DNA of 64,000 nt from Sipunculus nudus (lineage: Eukaryota; Annelida; Sipuncula; Golfingiida; Sipunculidae): the NCBI GenBank assembly GCA_026874595.1, contig CM049315.1, positions 13,702,664 to 13,766,663 of the forward strand, read 5' to 3'. Below, piece by piece: positions 38,351 to 49,439 of this stretch. The number at the start of each line of letters is the position of its first letter. The first letter of the stretch is position 1. A program made the translations under genes and the position numbers. Under the pieces are notes generated by a model. The model was not told where the DNA came from, ran no database searches, and was given only the letters and a program-made list of their open reading frames with translations.

Positions 38351-38377
38351 TGACCTTGTAGATCAAAGTCAAGGTCA
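38351..38377. repeat. Inverted half-site pair, 11-nt spacer
   Basis: TGACCTTG (38351-38358), an 11-nt spacer, then CAAGGTCA (38370-38377): a perfect 8-bp inverted repeat. AAGGTCA is the half-site bound by NR5A/ERR-type nuclear receptors; binding here is inference. Confidence 0.8.
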
Positions 38378-38495
38378 GTAGTTTTTACCTTGTAAGAGAG
38401 CAATTTGGAAACAAATTATGTACCACATTTAAGAGGAACATCTTCTGTACTTCAAAAGTTATAGGGATCACAATATTACTAGATTTCCTCCGATC

Positions 38496-38522
38496 AGACC
38501 TTGAAGATTAAAGTCAAGCTCT
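38496..38522. repeat. Inverted half-site pair, 11-nt spacer, imperfect
   Basis: AGACCTTG, spacer AAGATTAAAGT (11 nt), then CAAGCTCT. Same arrangement as at 38351 with one mismatch in the right arm. Confidence 0.7.
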
Positions 38523-38627
38523 CCAGTTAGCTCTCAAACTCCTCCAAGAATTATGCAGAAACAACTAGTGTATCAATTTTGAAGAAAGAATATGCAGCAC
38601 TACAAAATACACAAGGCTCATAATAAC

Positions 38628-38860
38628 GGGGCCTGGACAGTCTAGGGGAAACGCTCGGCTCTCTCCGCTTGAGACCCGGGTTAAGTCCCCGGTGTAGCCA
38701 TGAGAGTGGGTTGTAGTTCCCAGTCCCAAGTCGTTGGTTTTCTCCGGGTTCTCCGGTTTCCTCCACCCTAACCGACTACCGAACGCTATCATCTGAGCCA
38801 TGGAGAGTGACTTGATTAGTTTAATAACTGTTTGTACAATACATATAAAATAAATAAGTT
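38628..38860 (+). mobile_element. tRNA-derived SINE inserted in composite element
   Basis: The head of about 70 nt resembles a tRNA, with a B-box-like GGGTTAAGTCCCC at 38678-38690 inside a CCGGG/CCCGG T-arm. A central core CTCCGGGTTCTCCGGTTT at about 38742 is of the type shared by many animal SINEs. The A-rich end AAAATAAATAAG lies at 38847. The repeat unit of the host element resumes after it, so it is a later insertion. Target-site duplication not evident. The minus-strand ORFs across it are artefacts. Confidence 0.75.
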
Positions 38861-39031
38861 TATATACAATCATATATTTCTGCAGAATTTACCGTATAGA
38901 TTCAAAGTAACCAGTTTCTGAACTCCTCCGAGAACATGGTGGAAACAAATGGTGCGTCAAATTCAAGAGAAAAAAATATGCTGTGCTTCAAAAGTTACAG
39001 GGGTCATTATAATCCTAAAATTCGGCAACGT

Positions 39032-39058
39032 TGACATTGAAGAATAAAGTCAATGTCA
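39032..39058. repeat. Inverted pair with compensatory change, 11-nt spacer
   Basis: TGACATTG, spacer AAGAATAAAGT (11 nt), CAATGTCA. Relative to the unit at 38351, both arms changed at the paired position (C:G to A:T), so complementarity is kept. Confidence 0.75.
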
Positions 39059-39211
39059 CCTGTTTTCAAACTCCTTCAAGAAGTAGAAAAAATTTGTGTT
39101 ATCAGAGAACTCGCTTTAAACAACTGGTGAGTCAAATTTAAGAAAAACATTAACTCCAAAGTTATTACGTTCACAATAAATTCTAAAGTTGATGAACTAT
39201 AATTCGGCTGA

Positions 39212-39242
39212 TTTGACCTTGAACATCCTGGCCAAGGTCAAA
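39212..39242. repeat. Inverted half-site pair, 10-bp arms, 11-nt spacer
   Basis: TTTGACCTTG (39212-39221), 11-nt spacer, CAAGGTCAAA (39233-39242): a perfect 10-bp inverted repeat with the same spacer length as the other units. Confidence 0.8.
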
Positions 39243-39584
39243 GATTTTCAACCCTGGAAGACATGCTATAACACAGGAGGTTTCAGGACACTACATAAAA
39301 ACGCAGTAGAGAACCTGAAACCCTCTATGTAGTTTGTCAGTCCCAAAAACAAAGTAAAATATACAAAAATAGAAAAATCATTGGTGGCGCCCCCTGTGTT
39401 CAGGAACTGATGCATCTTCTCATGATCAATAAACACACCATGTTTCGGGACACTAGACGAAACTACCGTTGAGAAACAGATACCATTGATGTAATTTTCA
39501 GTCTCAAAAGGAGAAACAAATATGATAGAAATAGAAAAAAATACAGGTGGCGCCACTAGTTAAGGAACTAATAACTAGTCATGA

Positions 39585-39586
<2 letters not shown>

Positions 39587-39638
<52 letters not shown>
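39587..39638. repeat. (TA)n microsatellite inside composite element
   Basis: About 26 TA dinucleotides. It sits where the neighbouring tandem unit has TCAATAAACACACC, so it appears to have expanded from, or replaced, that stretch. Confidence 0.95.
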
Positions 39639-39644
<6 letters not shown>

Positions 39645-40109
39645 AGGTTTCAACACAGTAGATGAAACCACAGCTGAGAAACTGACATGATTGCTGTCGT
39701 TTGAGAATTTCAAAAACTGAAAAAAATCGTAAACATCAGATAAAATATAGGTGGCGATACTAGTTTTAAGCAGCTGATGAAACTGTCCACGACTGAAGCA
39801 AATAATCACGGCATTTAATGCATTAACTATCTAGATACTGGAGGTTTTGTATAATTTTGGAATGTGCAAACGAGCCCAATAGCTCGAAGAATATAGGTTG
39901 CAGTGAACTAACTTCAGGTTTCCGATAAGATTTTTTATTGACTTCCCCGGATATTCATTTAGAAGTTTTTTTTGGTTCAGCAGTTACGATTTGTGCCGTG
40001 CTATAAAAATGGCTGGACGTTCACATGGCCGGACTGCCAGCGGACGACATACAAAGGACGACCGCTAAAAATAGCTCAGCATGACTGAAACTGCTCTGAG
40101 CTAAAAAAA

Positions 40110-43100
40110 TCGTGCCTTGGACCCCTATGCATGCATAATCAGTTATTAAAGTGAAATGCTAGGTCTTTTCATGACGATTTTTAGCTCAAATCAAGCATTT
40201 TCATTGCCTCAGAAATGCTTGAGGAAATCACCAGAATTTTCAGTTATTTTTAAGCATGTGGGAACCCAGTGTATATCGGTTGTAGTCACAAGGACAAGAC
40301 ACTTTAGAATGCCGGGGAAGAAAAAGATCAACCCGAGACAATGTCCGGTGTACACGTATAATCAATCCTATAACCCAGCGTCTGCTGGCATTAGAACAAA
40401 GGTCTAAGGCTGATCTTGCCACACTTGCCCTTATAGACCTGGTTTTCTCTACAACCACATTTCTGCACTGCTTCTTCGTTCCCTGCTGGTCATTTTAAGG
40501 GTAACTACGTGATAACATAAGCTCGTGTTTATAATGTAAATTACGTGAAAGTAGTTAAACTCGAACTTGGGTCTACCCGTGCTTTTAAAGGCTCTTTGGT
40601 ACATTACGAACTGGGTGACTGCAAAAACGGCAATAATTCAATATTCCATATTTTGCGTCTTGAAATGGAGGATGTGCTAAATGTCACCTCGTCTGGCATA
40701 TGATCAAAATAATAGATGACTTCATTACTCAAAGCATAACCAAGATAAACCTATAGTTCCGTCATTTTACGGAATGACCCACCTCAATTGCAACAGAAAT
40801 TATTTTGTCAACATTCGTCTCGAAAATGCGTCTGGATGCACATATAAAAAGTCTAGTAAAATAGTATGAGTGGGATAATGCTCAATTTGCATAAATCCAA
40901 TATGGCCGCCAGGGGCAGTTTCTTACTCAATTTTTATAGGTTTCCTTTATATGGGCCAAATTGAAAAAGCTGAACCTATAGGAACTTTTAACTATACGCC
41001 CACATTTCCGGAAAAAAACACAGACTTAGATCACCGTGACTTATATACTGCGAGCTAAATGGCAATTACATGATTTGGAGCACCCTGAAAGCCAGACGAT
41101 TTTGAGTGTACGAAAGTGCTGAACAAATAGTGTGTGCTGGTTTATAAATTGCAAGAATGTGCCCCATTTTCACTTTTATGATAGTTACCATGCAAAGTAT
41201 GCACATAGTTGAACCTGCATTTTACAAGTTTTGAGGCGAAAACATATTTAAGCACCACAAAAGTTTAGACGCTTGCCAGTTAAAATACACACAAAATGGC
41301 AGATTAAAGTCGCAAGCTGTCATCACAAAGTTTCCGACATATTGATCATGGGACCAATATGCAAAATATACATTTAGTAGTGCTATCTATTTTGACTTAC
41401 TTAATGCAATAAAAAATAATTCTTTCAGGTCAGCTTTATCGTCATAATTAATTAAAGTCCTGGTTTACCTACAGTTATCAGGTCTGCCCATTCGTTATTT
41501 GATTCATACAGCCAGACTGATTGTCCATCTCTCTTCTGTTTTTTCAGAGGATATATATAATAGATTACCATCTTTTAAATAATGTGTGCTATAATTTTTC
41601 AAAGCAGTAAAAACTGCAAGGGGATAGCCTGCAGCGACCCGAGATTCCTTTTGCATACATTATATCATGAGTCATTGCTTTAATATTTTATATGATGATT
41701 GTTCTCTATTGTGTACTATTGAATGTAGTGTACAAAAAATATTTGAGTTATTGCTATAACCGATATATGATGATTGGTCGTATTCCTACCCATCAAATAT
41801 CATATATATGCAGCTCCCAGAGAGCCGCTGAGGAAACGAGTACATGGTTGGGCAGAAAGTGAGGATCTTACAGTTCGTTTACATAATTTATATATTTTTT
41901 ATCTACTATAACTTGTCTTTATAGAGATAAGTATAAAGAAGATAACATTCCTTTGACTGGGAAATGGCAACGTCCAAAAACTTGTATGTCCCTTACTCAG
42001 ACATTAATTATTAAGACAAGTAACCATAGAGATCATCAAGAGTATGACTAACAATTATGATATTTCTCCACAGTTGGTACACTTTGAATACAATTTCCAA
42101 CAGAAGTAAAGTTTTCCTATAATTCTTGAACGAGTTGATCTGAATATTGATATGTGTGTTGATTTATCATAGATAACTTAATTAATTGTCTGATACTGTT
42201 GGGGCCATATTAATTTTTTTTATTTTTCAGCCTCTTTATTTATTATGTTTAGACTGACAAATCTATATCATTGATGTCACAGTATTAGCTCCTTTTAGCT
42301 CATCAATCATATATTTTGCCCCTGGTGATCAAGTAATGCCATAGTGTATTTTAATCAGACATTTATATATCTCTCAGTCTAAGTAACCTGTATGACCATC
42401 CAGCTTTCTAGTGAACTTATTAATACGAATCCACATGACAGTATCAAATAATCTGTCTCTACCATATTTCTATCTAGCTTAATAATTAAAATTTGAATTA
42501 TAATACAACAACATATAAATGCCATTATATTAGTAAACGTAGCATTTTTATAATGAACATTTCCCCGGAATTGTATTTTCCAACAGAATAAGGTGTGGAC
42601 TCATTTGGGAAAGGTTTATGACATGTTTCGCGAGACCTGCAAAGCTGGCGGTGGAATTTCTTGTTCTTTCCTTTTCCATCTTTCGCGCATTTCACCTCAC
42701 CATCATTGAGCCAGGGAAACAAGTTTAACACCAAATAAATCATTGGCCTGACACATTTGAAACCAATACATACTTAAGAGAGAGAAGATAGATCCCATTT
42801 ACGGATTTTCCCCTAAAATATGGTTTATTTATATAATTTATAATATTCCAGTTCATGTTCTACACAAAAATTGTTGTAAATATAAATTTTCAATGCAACT
42901 GTTCACAGGTAGGCATAATGTTCATGCATGGATCCTTTTTGCTTCTATAGACCTTTCGTTTTACCACATACTACAAGAAACACAACATCTTTTTCTGACT
43001 TTAGAGGTGCTGAAAATCATGTTTTTGCCCCCAAACTTGGAGAAATAGGTGTCCGTGACCTAATTTCGGGTTCCAAAGAGACCTGCCCAGGGCCTCTCAG

Positions 43101-45888
43101 GATATGAAGTTAGAAGTCTCTAAGTTTAACAATAACGAATTGTAAACGCCAAACAGTTATAAATATGGTTTCAAAATAGGTCCTGGCGGTCATTTTGGAT
43201 TTGTGGATGTTTATCCAGGGATATTTCCGAGATGAATGTTGAAAAAATGAATTCTGTTGCAATTTGTGGTGGGTCGGGCCACTGTTTTTTCATATACAAT
43301 GACTGAACTATTAGGGTTAAATTGGGGAGGGTAAAACAAATATTTTTTTTTCTTAAACTCGGTTAAAAAAGTTTATTAAAATTCACAAGTACTTATAAAT
43401 ATATGTACTTCAAAAGGTTGATGTTTAAGTTTAGATTACATTGTGTTTTAACAAATAAAAATGTAATTAAAGCATCCGATTCTTAACGCTTAAAAATTAG
43501 ATTGGATTTGCAGACAATCACTCTTACAGAAAATATTATTGATATATCTGAACATTATTTTCCATTGAATGTAGAACGTATCTCATGATAATAGAACAAT
43601 TTGAATCTTGGTATTTTTGGATAATCTAGGTAAAAAAAAATTGTCGCATCAATCTCACCACTTCTCCGTCTACATTTACTGCACGACCGTTGGTTAAACT
43701 CTAGTTATTTTACGTGATTATTTAGCTCAGATGATGAAATGTCCAGCTAATTAGTAAAGTTCTGTCTGAAACTGAATCACACGTATATGTACACATATAT
43801 GTCTTGTTAGCAAGCTACGTTCGGAATTAATTGATCAGATCCTCCATTGTTTATAACTTCCTTCATGCGACTGTACTGGCAGATAAGCCCGAACTGGATA
43901 AAAAACGTAACCGTATCTTTTATATAATGATATGATGGTTTTCGTGAATGTTCTCGGTTACAAATTCCTCGCAAGTCACTGTTCTTTATTTTTGAAAGAA
44001 ATGGATGAGATCTCCTGTATATAAATACGATGTCGAGATGGGGATTATTAGCTGTGGCTATATTGAACGATTAAGCAGTGACAGCTGTATGAGCCGTATC
44101 GTTATTCATCCGATGAACCTTGTTTGACATTGCTCAACCCGTGTAATTACCATTGATTTGCCTACGACGATCAAAGATACCACATACAGACTTGCCCAAT
44201 GCATCAACGAGAAAACGCTATAAGAGTTTACATAAACAACTGGTGTTTTTATAATTGTGGTTCTTTTCTTTATATTATAAAGACAACGTATCTATAAATT
44301 AGCCACGTCTAAGCTTTATATAACGTATGGGTATAGTTTGTTTTATTCATGAGGGACTTACACCATGTCTGATCCCATGATAACATAATGGAATATTTAT
44401 GATGGCAATAATTATGTACAGTATACTCTATATGTATACCTGTGCATTGGGCATTCTATCTAAAACACTATACAGAAAAGCCAAAATGACACAACGATTT
44501 CATGGATATTTACGTGCTGAAATGAGCAGTTGAACAACTTAATCGTTGATATCAATTTGATCCAAATTGGAACACCTAAACTATCACACACAGAAATTAT
44601 GTTATATATGTGCAAATCAAATATGATTTATATGAATACACTGTACGTAATGATTTATTTTAATATCACTCTTTCCTTGGTTTTTATTATGATTTCTAAA
44701 GGTTTCTTTTTTATTTATAGAAAAAAATAAAAGCACAATGCGACAGTCCCAATTATTTCTATAACAAAATAAAAGCAATGGTAATTATTAACATTTTATT
44801 TATGAGAAAACTGCACACCACTTAAAAATCATAGTTGAACCATTTGTTACGTACCTTCTTTTTATTTTGTAGAGCGTGTAGATATTGTATTATAAGTATT
44901 TTCAAATACTCTACTCACAGCTAATTACTAAACGTAAGGAAATTATGTTTTTTTATCGCCCTTTTTATTTTGTAGAGTGCGAAGATATGATATTTTTTTC
45001 TGAAGCATTATTAGCATTTGATCGTTAGTTGTGTGTTCCCAAATCCGGGAGCTCGTGTTAGGAGGGGTAGATTTGTGCTTAGCTTATACAAAACATGAAA
45101 GGAGCCGAGATTTGGTTTTGCAAAGCGGTGGAAATTGGAACGTTGATTCTCACGGAACTATGAGCTCTCTGGGGATACGGCTCACGCTTATTGTAGCTTA
45201 GAACCTCTTAATATTCTGACTTATTTCATCCTGTTTTCCCAGGCCTCGTCTCTTCAGACAGGCAACAGCACGCCCTGTTCTATTATAACCTGAAGTATGC
45301 TAGAGCACTGAGGATTCTCCTATATAGTTTGCGGCATGTGTTTCAGTAAAAAGAGCTTATGATTCTCTTTTGAGATAGAGCGTGAGAGCAATCATACACT
45401 TTAATAATTCTTTCATAATTTTTTTTTGCGTTTTTTAATTTCATCACTTATTGGCCAAGATTTTCCCATTCTTCTATGAAGGTTTTCCTTAACATTGACA
45501 TTGGTCCGAAATATTTCAAAATTTATTGTTGTTTGTTCATTTTTGTTTATGACAGCCTCACATTAAACTAATGCTCTATGGCAGGTTACCGTTATTTTAA
45601 AGAAGTTGAAAAAAAAGAAAAAAAAATTATCTTAGAAATGACAGTAGTAAATAAATTGTATTGAAACTTAATGTTTTTCATTTTGAAAGGATACCTTGCA
45701 TGATGCATGGTATCTAGGCATTTTGACCTCTTACCTTAAATTTTAATATCATATACGGATTTTTATTCATGAAGTCGGTTTAATCAAAGGAAAGAATCAC
45801 CGAACAATTTTCAGTTTTTAACATTTATGTGTCAATCTTAACAAAAATATGAATGTCATTTAAAATCTCTCATCATTAATACTACCAG
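40110..45888. other. No recognisable gene; long AT-rich region
   Basis: Nearly 6 kb without tandem repeats and without a convincing open frame. The minus open frame 42525-42743 and plus frame 44530-44730 are short and unlike known proteins. No RNA gene was seen. Confidence 0.45.
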
Positions 45889-45979
45889 AAAAGTATATGG
45901 ATAAGGCCATCCTCCTTATCACAGACCCAGAGAGGGACCGATACAAGATCATACAAAATGGGGCATATCCATGGTACAG
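45889..45979 (+). CDS. Candidate internal exon (91 nt), unidentified
   Basis: In AT-rich surroundings a GC-richer 91-nt segment follows ATCATTAATACTACCAG (acceptor with a branch-point-like TTAAT) and ends GGTACAG before GTGAAGG (fair donor). One frame is open, 29 whole codons with two bases at each end; it includes KYMDKAILLITDPERDRYK and ends IIQNGAYPWY. The peptide looks like ordinary protein, but I cannot name a family. It is not in phase-proven contact with any other candidate exon. Confidence 0.33.
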
Positions 45980-47420
45980 GTGAAGGGCCAGATGACTCTA
46001 TACATAAATCTCGCATGCGATGTTGTGTTTCGATATTAGGCATTTATTATTATATATCTTAGATTTTTTCGGTAGAAAAAGACGGCCCGCCCCTCCCACC
46101 CTCCCCCCGCGTCCCACTCTTTAAATCTTCCCCTGAAAGATACATCATTCCTTCAACATTTGATGTAGAATAGTTGTGATATCTGTGGGCGCTTCATTTG
46201 TCTGATTAAAAATGTTAGATTTGTGTTCCTTAACCAATCAAATGAGCTTTTAAAGGGGATGACGGCAAGGAGAAAAAGATTTGATCCTTTTTCATTTTTG
46301 AACGGATATTTTTAGACAAATCATTCTCAGTGAAGAATTATAACAGTGAGATTAAGTAAATGAGTTTCAGTGTTCAGTTTATATCGTGGGCGTTATAATG
46401 TTTTCTTGCGAAAGTGCGTTTCGGTGTAGACCCGTTAGCAGAGGAAATACTAATGAGCAGATTTTTGCAGTACTAAAACGTCATGCCACTCGTTTTACTG
46501 CATGGTGACAGATAACCACCTAAACCACTATACATAGACTGTATTGATACTTGATTATATAGACTTTTAGTCAAGTATAAATAAATGCTTAAAAGCACTA
46601 TATCTGTGTCATTCACTTGTTTTCGCCTAATTTTACCAAGTTTATCCATATGTTCGGTTTGAACTTTCATATGACTTACGACTGGCATTTTCCAAAAACG
46701 TTCAGTAGAAGATTTTACAGGATGTTTGTCATTCATTTTTATCTTTAGTTTTTATGTACCATATACAATAATGTATACATTAATGCAGTAAACCCTTATA
46801 TACGCAGTTTGCAGTAGGAAAATAATTCATTAACAGATCATAAATGGGTTATAAAAATATATTCTATAAACCTGTATATAATATAACTGAGTTACACAAA
46901 TTGTTGTTTTAGGAATATCAACGAAACCTTAAAAATGTGTAATTCTTCAAAAGATATTTTAAGAGATATAAACAAGTAATCAGCTTTAACAGAATGGATT
47001 ATAAAAGCCTCAGCCTCACCATTTAAAATCTCTGAACGCCCTCTTAGTTTTCATTCTAACAATAGATTTGATGACTCGACAACTGGTCTCTTATCAATTG
47101 TAAATAAATAAACTATCGTAACAGCACTCTAATTTGATAAACTGGGACCTCAATTCTATAATGAAAAGTGACACGGACCTATCATTGAGGAGGTACTTCG
47201 AGTCCAATACCAGCAAATCTACTACTGCAAAGATATGGTGAGATATGAAGATCGCAAGGGGACGCGAAATGATCGGGAGGGAACGCGATATTTTCCCCAA
47301 AATGAATATAGCACAAGTGTCCCTAAATTGATGGGCTTCGTACGTGAGCGAATTTTGTCTGAAACAAAATGAAAGATATAAAACTTCATAACGTAATTAC
47401 TCCTAATATATGTTACCCTC
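45980..47420. other. No confident gene
   Basis: AT-rich with a C-rich patch at about 46083-46120. A minus-strand ATG open for 19 codons (46680-46736) ends before GTAAGT, but this is too short to call. Confidence 0.4.
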
Positions 47421-48765
47421 ATTGAGATTCATTGACAAAGAAACGTTTGTAAGCTTTGACCACACAAAGTTGGACTGCTGCAGAATCATGGACAAAGAAA
47501 CGTTTGTAAGCTCGGATCACACAGTGTTTGCATGACTAGCTGCAGTGGAATCATGGACACAGAAGCGTTTGTAAGCTCGGACCACACAGTGTTGGACTAG
47601 CTGTAGAATCATGGACAATGAAGCGTTTGTAAGCTAGATTCACACATTGTTGGACTGCTGTAGAATCATGGACAATGAAGCGTTTGTAAGCTCGGACCAC
47701 ACAGTGTTGGACTAGCTGCTGTAGAATCATGGACAAAGAAGCGTTTGTAAGCTCGGGCCACACAATGTTGCACTGCTGTAGAATCATGGACAATGAAGCG
47801 TTTGTAAGCTAGGATCACACATTGTTGGACTGCTGTAGAATCATGGACAATGAAGCGTTTGTAAGCTCGGACCACACAGTGTTGGACTAGCTGCTGTAGA
47901 ATCATGGACAAAGAAGCGTTTGTAAGCTCGGGCCACACAATGTTGCACTGCTGTAGAATCATGGACAATGAAGCGTTTGTAAGCTGGGATCACACATTGT
48001 TGGACTGCTGTAGAATAATGGACAAAGAAGCGTTTGTAAGGTCGGGCCACAAATTGTTGGACTTCTGTAGAATCATGGATAACGAAGCGTTTGAAGGCTC
48101 GGACCACACTATATTGGACTGCTGTACATTCATGGGCAATGAAGCGTTTGTAAGCTCGGGCCACACAATGTTGGACTAGCTGCTGTAGAATCATGGACAA
48201 AGAAGCGTTTGTAAGCTCGGGCCACACAATGTTGCACTGCTGTAGAATCATGGACAATGAAGCGTTTGTAAGCTGGGATCACACATTGTTGGACTGCTGT
48301 AGAATAATGGACAAAGAAGCGTTTGTAAGGTCGGGCCACAAATTGTTGGACTTCTGTAGAATCATGGATAACGAAGCGTTTGAAGGCTCGGACCACACTA
48401 TATTGGACTGCTGTACATTCATGGGCAATGAAGCGTTTGTAAGCTCGGGCCACACAATGTTGGACTAGCTGCTGTAGAATCATGGACAAAGAAGCGTTTG
48501 TAAGCTCGGGCCACACAATGTTGTACTGTTGTAGAATCATAGACAAAGAAGCGTTTGTAAGTTCGGACCACACAAAGTTAGACTGCTTTAGAATCATGGA
48601 CAACGAAGCGTTTGTAAGCTCGGGCCACACAATGTTGGACTGCTGTAGAATCATGGACAAAGAAGCGTTTGTAAGCTCGGGCCACTTATTTTTGGACTGC
48701 TATAGAATCATGGATAATGAAGCGTTTGTAAGCTCGGGCCACACAATGTTGAACTGCAACTAGTT
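47421..48765. repeat. 57 bp minisatellite array with 175 and 289 bp blocks
   Basis: About 23 units with the words AATCATGGACAAAGAAGCG, TTTGTAAGCTCGGGCCACAC and AATGTTGGACTGCTGTAG. Some units carry an extra AGCT (GGACTAGCTGCTG) at 47711, 47886, 48175 and 48464. The spacings of 175, 289 and 289 bp equal n x 57 + 4. The segments 47904-48179 and 48193-48468 are identical by eye, indicating a very recent duplication. The 57 bp period gives 19-residue repeats on the plus strand (MDKEAFVSSGHTMLDCCRI) and on the minus strand. The AGCT insert closes the plus frame at each block end, so I do not treat it as coding. Confidence 0.95.
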
Positions 48766-49439
48766 GGCTCTTATAGGTTATTTGTAATCTCTCTTCGAGT
48801 CTTCTAGACATCTTTGTTGATACAAACGGCGTCGGTAGTGTCAAACTAAGTTGACACACAGCATGAACTGGTAGTGGACATGAACGGGAACCGCCATGAA
48901 CAAGGATGCTTTCAGATTTTTTTTTTACAACAATCTACGATTGGAATGAGAGTAATACCCAACCGGTGATGTGATGTCAACGATGACGCAAAATTTGTTT
49001 ACGTATTCATTCTGTTAACAGATAGTGTCATTGTCGTTAGGGCCTAAAAGACTTCTGGGGGATCCGTGCGGGTATCAAACCCATATATACAGGGCTTCAG
49101 AGACAGAGTCTACGGCCCCTGTGAGGCTGCAGGATCTTGCTTTGAATCTTACCTTGGTCCATGCTAAGGACGGTGTAAGAATATCAATATCATTAACAGT
49201 TAACAGACCTATCCTGCTTACAGCTTATGTTCATTTTATATATTTGAAAACTGAGAGGTCCAGAAAACTCTTCTTTAAAGCACCTTATGTTGGTCATTTA
49301 TGTATGTCCCTTATGTATTTATGTCCCTTCTGTTGCTCGCAATAATGAAGTGAAATATTTGGCTGGTTATTATATTGGAGGGCATTTAGATTATAACATC
49401 TTGTCGAAAGTTAAAATGGAATGAGGGTAGCAAAAACTA
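48766..49439. other. No recognisable gene
   Basis: Right flank of the 57 bp array. It contains a CGGGTATCAAACCC word near 49070 that resembles a reversed tRNA B box, but no matching A box or cloverleaf could be built. Confidence 0.4.

Larger units (their letters stand above)
38053..40109 (+). mobile_element. Composite dispersed repeat rich in TGACCT half-sites, copy 2
   Basis: Starts GACCCATTGGTC then GACGCTCAG and ends CTCTGAGCTAAAAAAA, matching the ends of 13536-15280 on the same strand. The left part has units carrying inverted half-site pairs (38351, 38496, 39032, 39212). The right part has three tandem units with a GGTTTCNNNACAC-like block and GGTGGCGCCAC-like block (near 39362, 39546, 39751), then GTTACGATTTGTG and GGCCGGACTG. 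A SINE (38628-38860) and a TA microsatellite (39587-39638) interrupt it. Removing both leaves close to the 1745 bp of copy 1. No coding sequence. Confidence 0.6.

Noticed and set aside
40240-40460. Third SINE candidate
   Set aside because: No B box and no A-rich tail; similarity was only a few scattered words.
46680-46736. 19-codon ATG segment before GTAAGT on the minus strand
   Set aside because: Too short and low-complexity flanks; frequency expected by chance is high.
47551-48763. ORFs of 80-176 codons on both strands with 19-residue repeats
   Set aside because: Products of the 57 bp tandem repeat (57 is divisible by three). The AGCT insert breaks the plus frame at each block, and both strands are equally open.
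49060-49110. tRNA or SINE head suggested by CGGGTATCAAACCC
   Set aside because: B-box-like on the minus strand only; no A box at the right distance, no cloverleaf and no tail.
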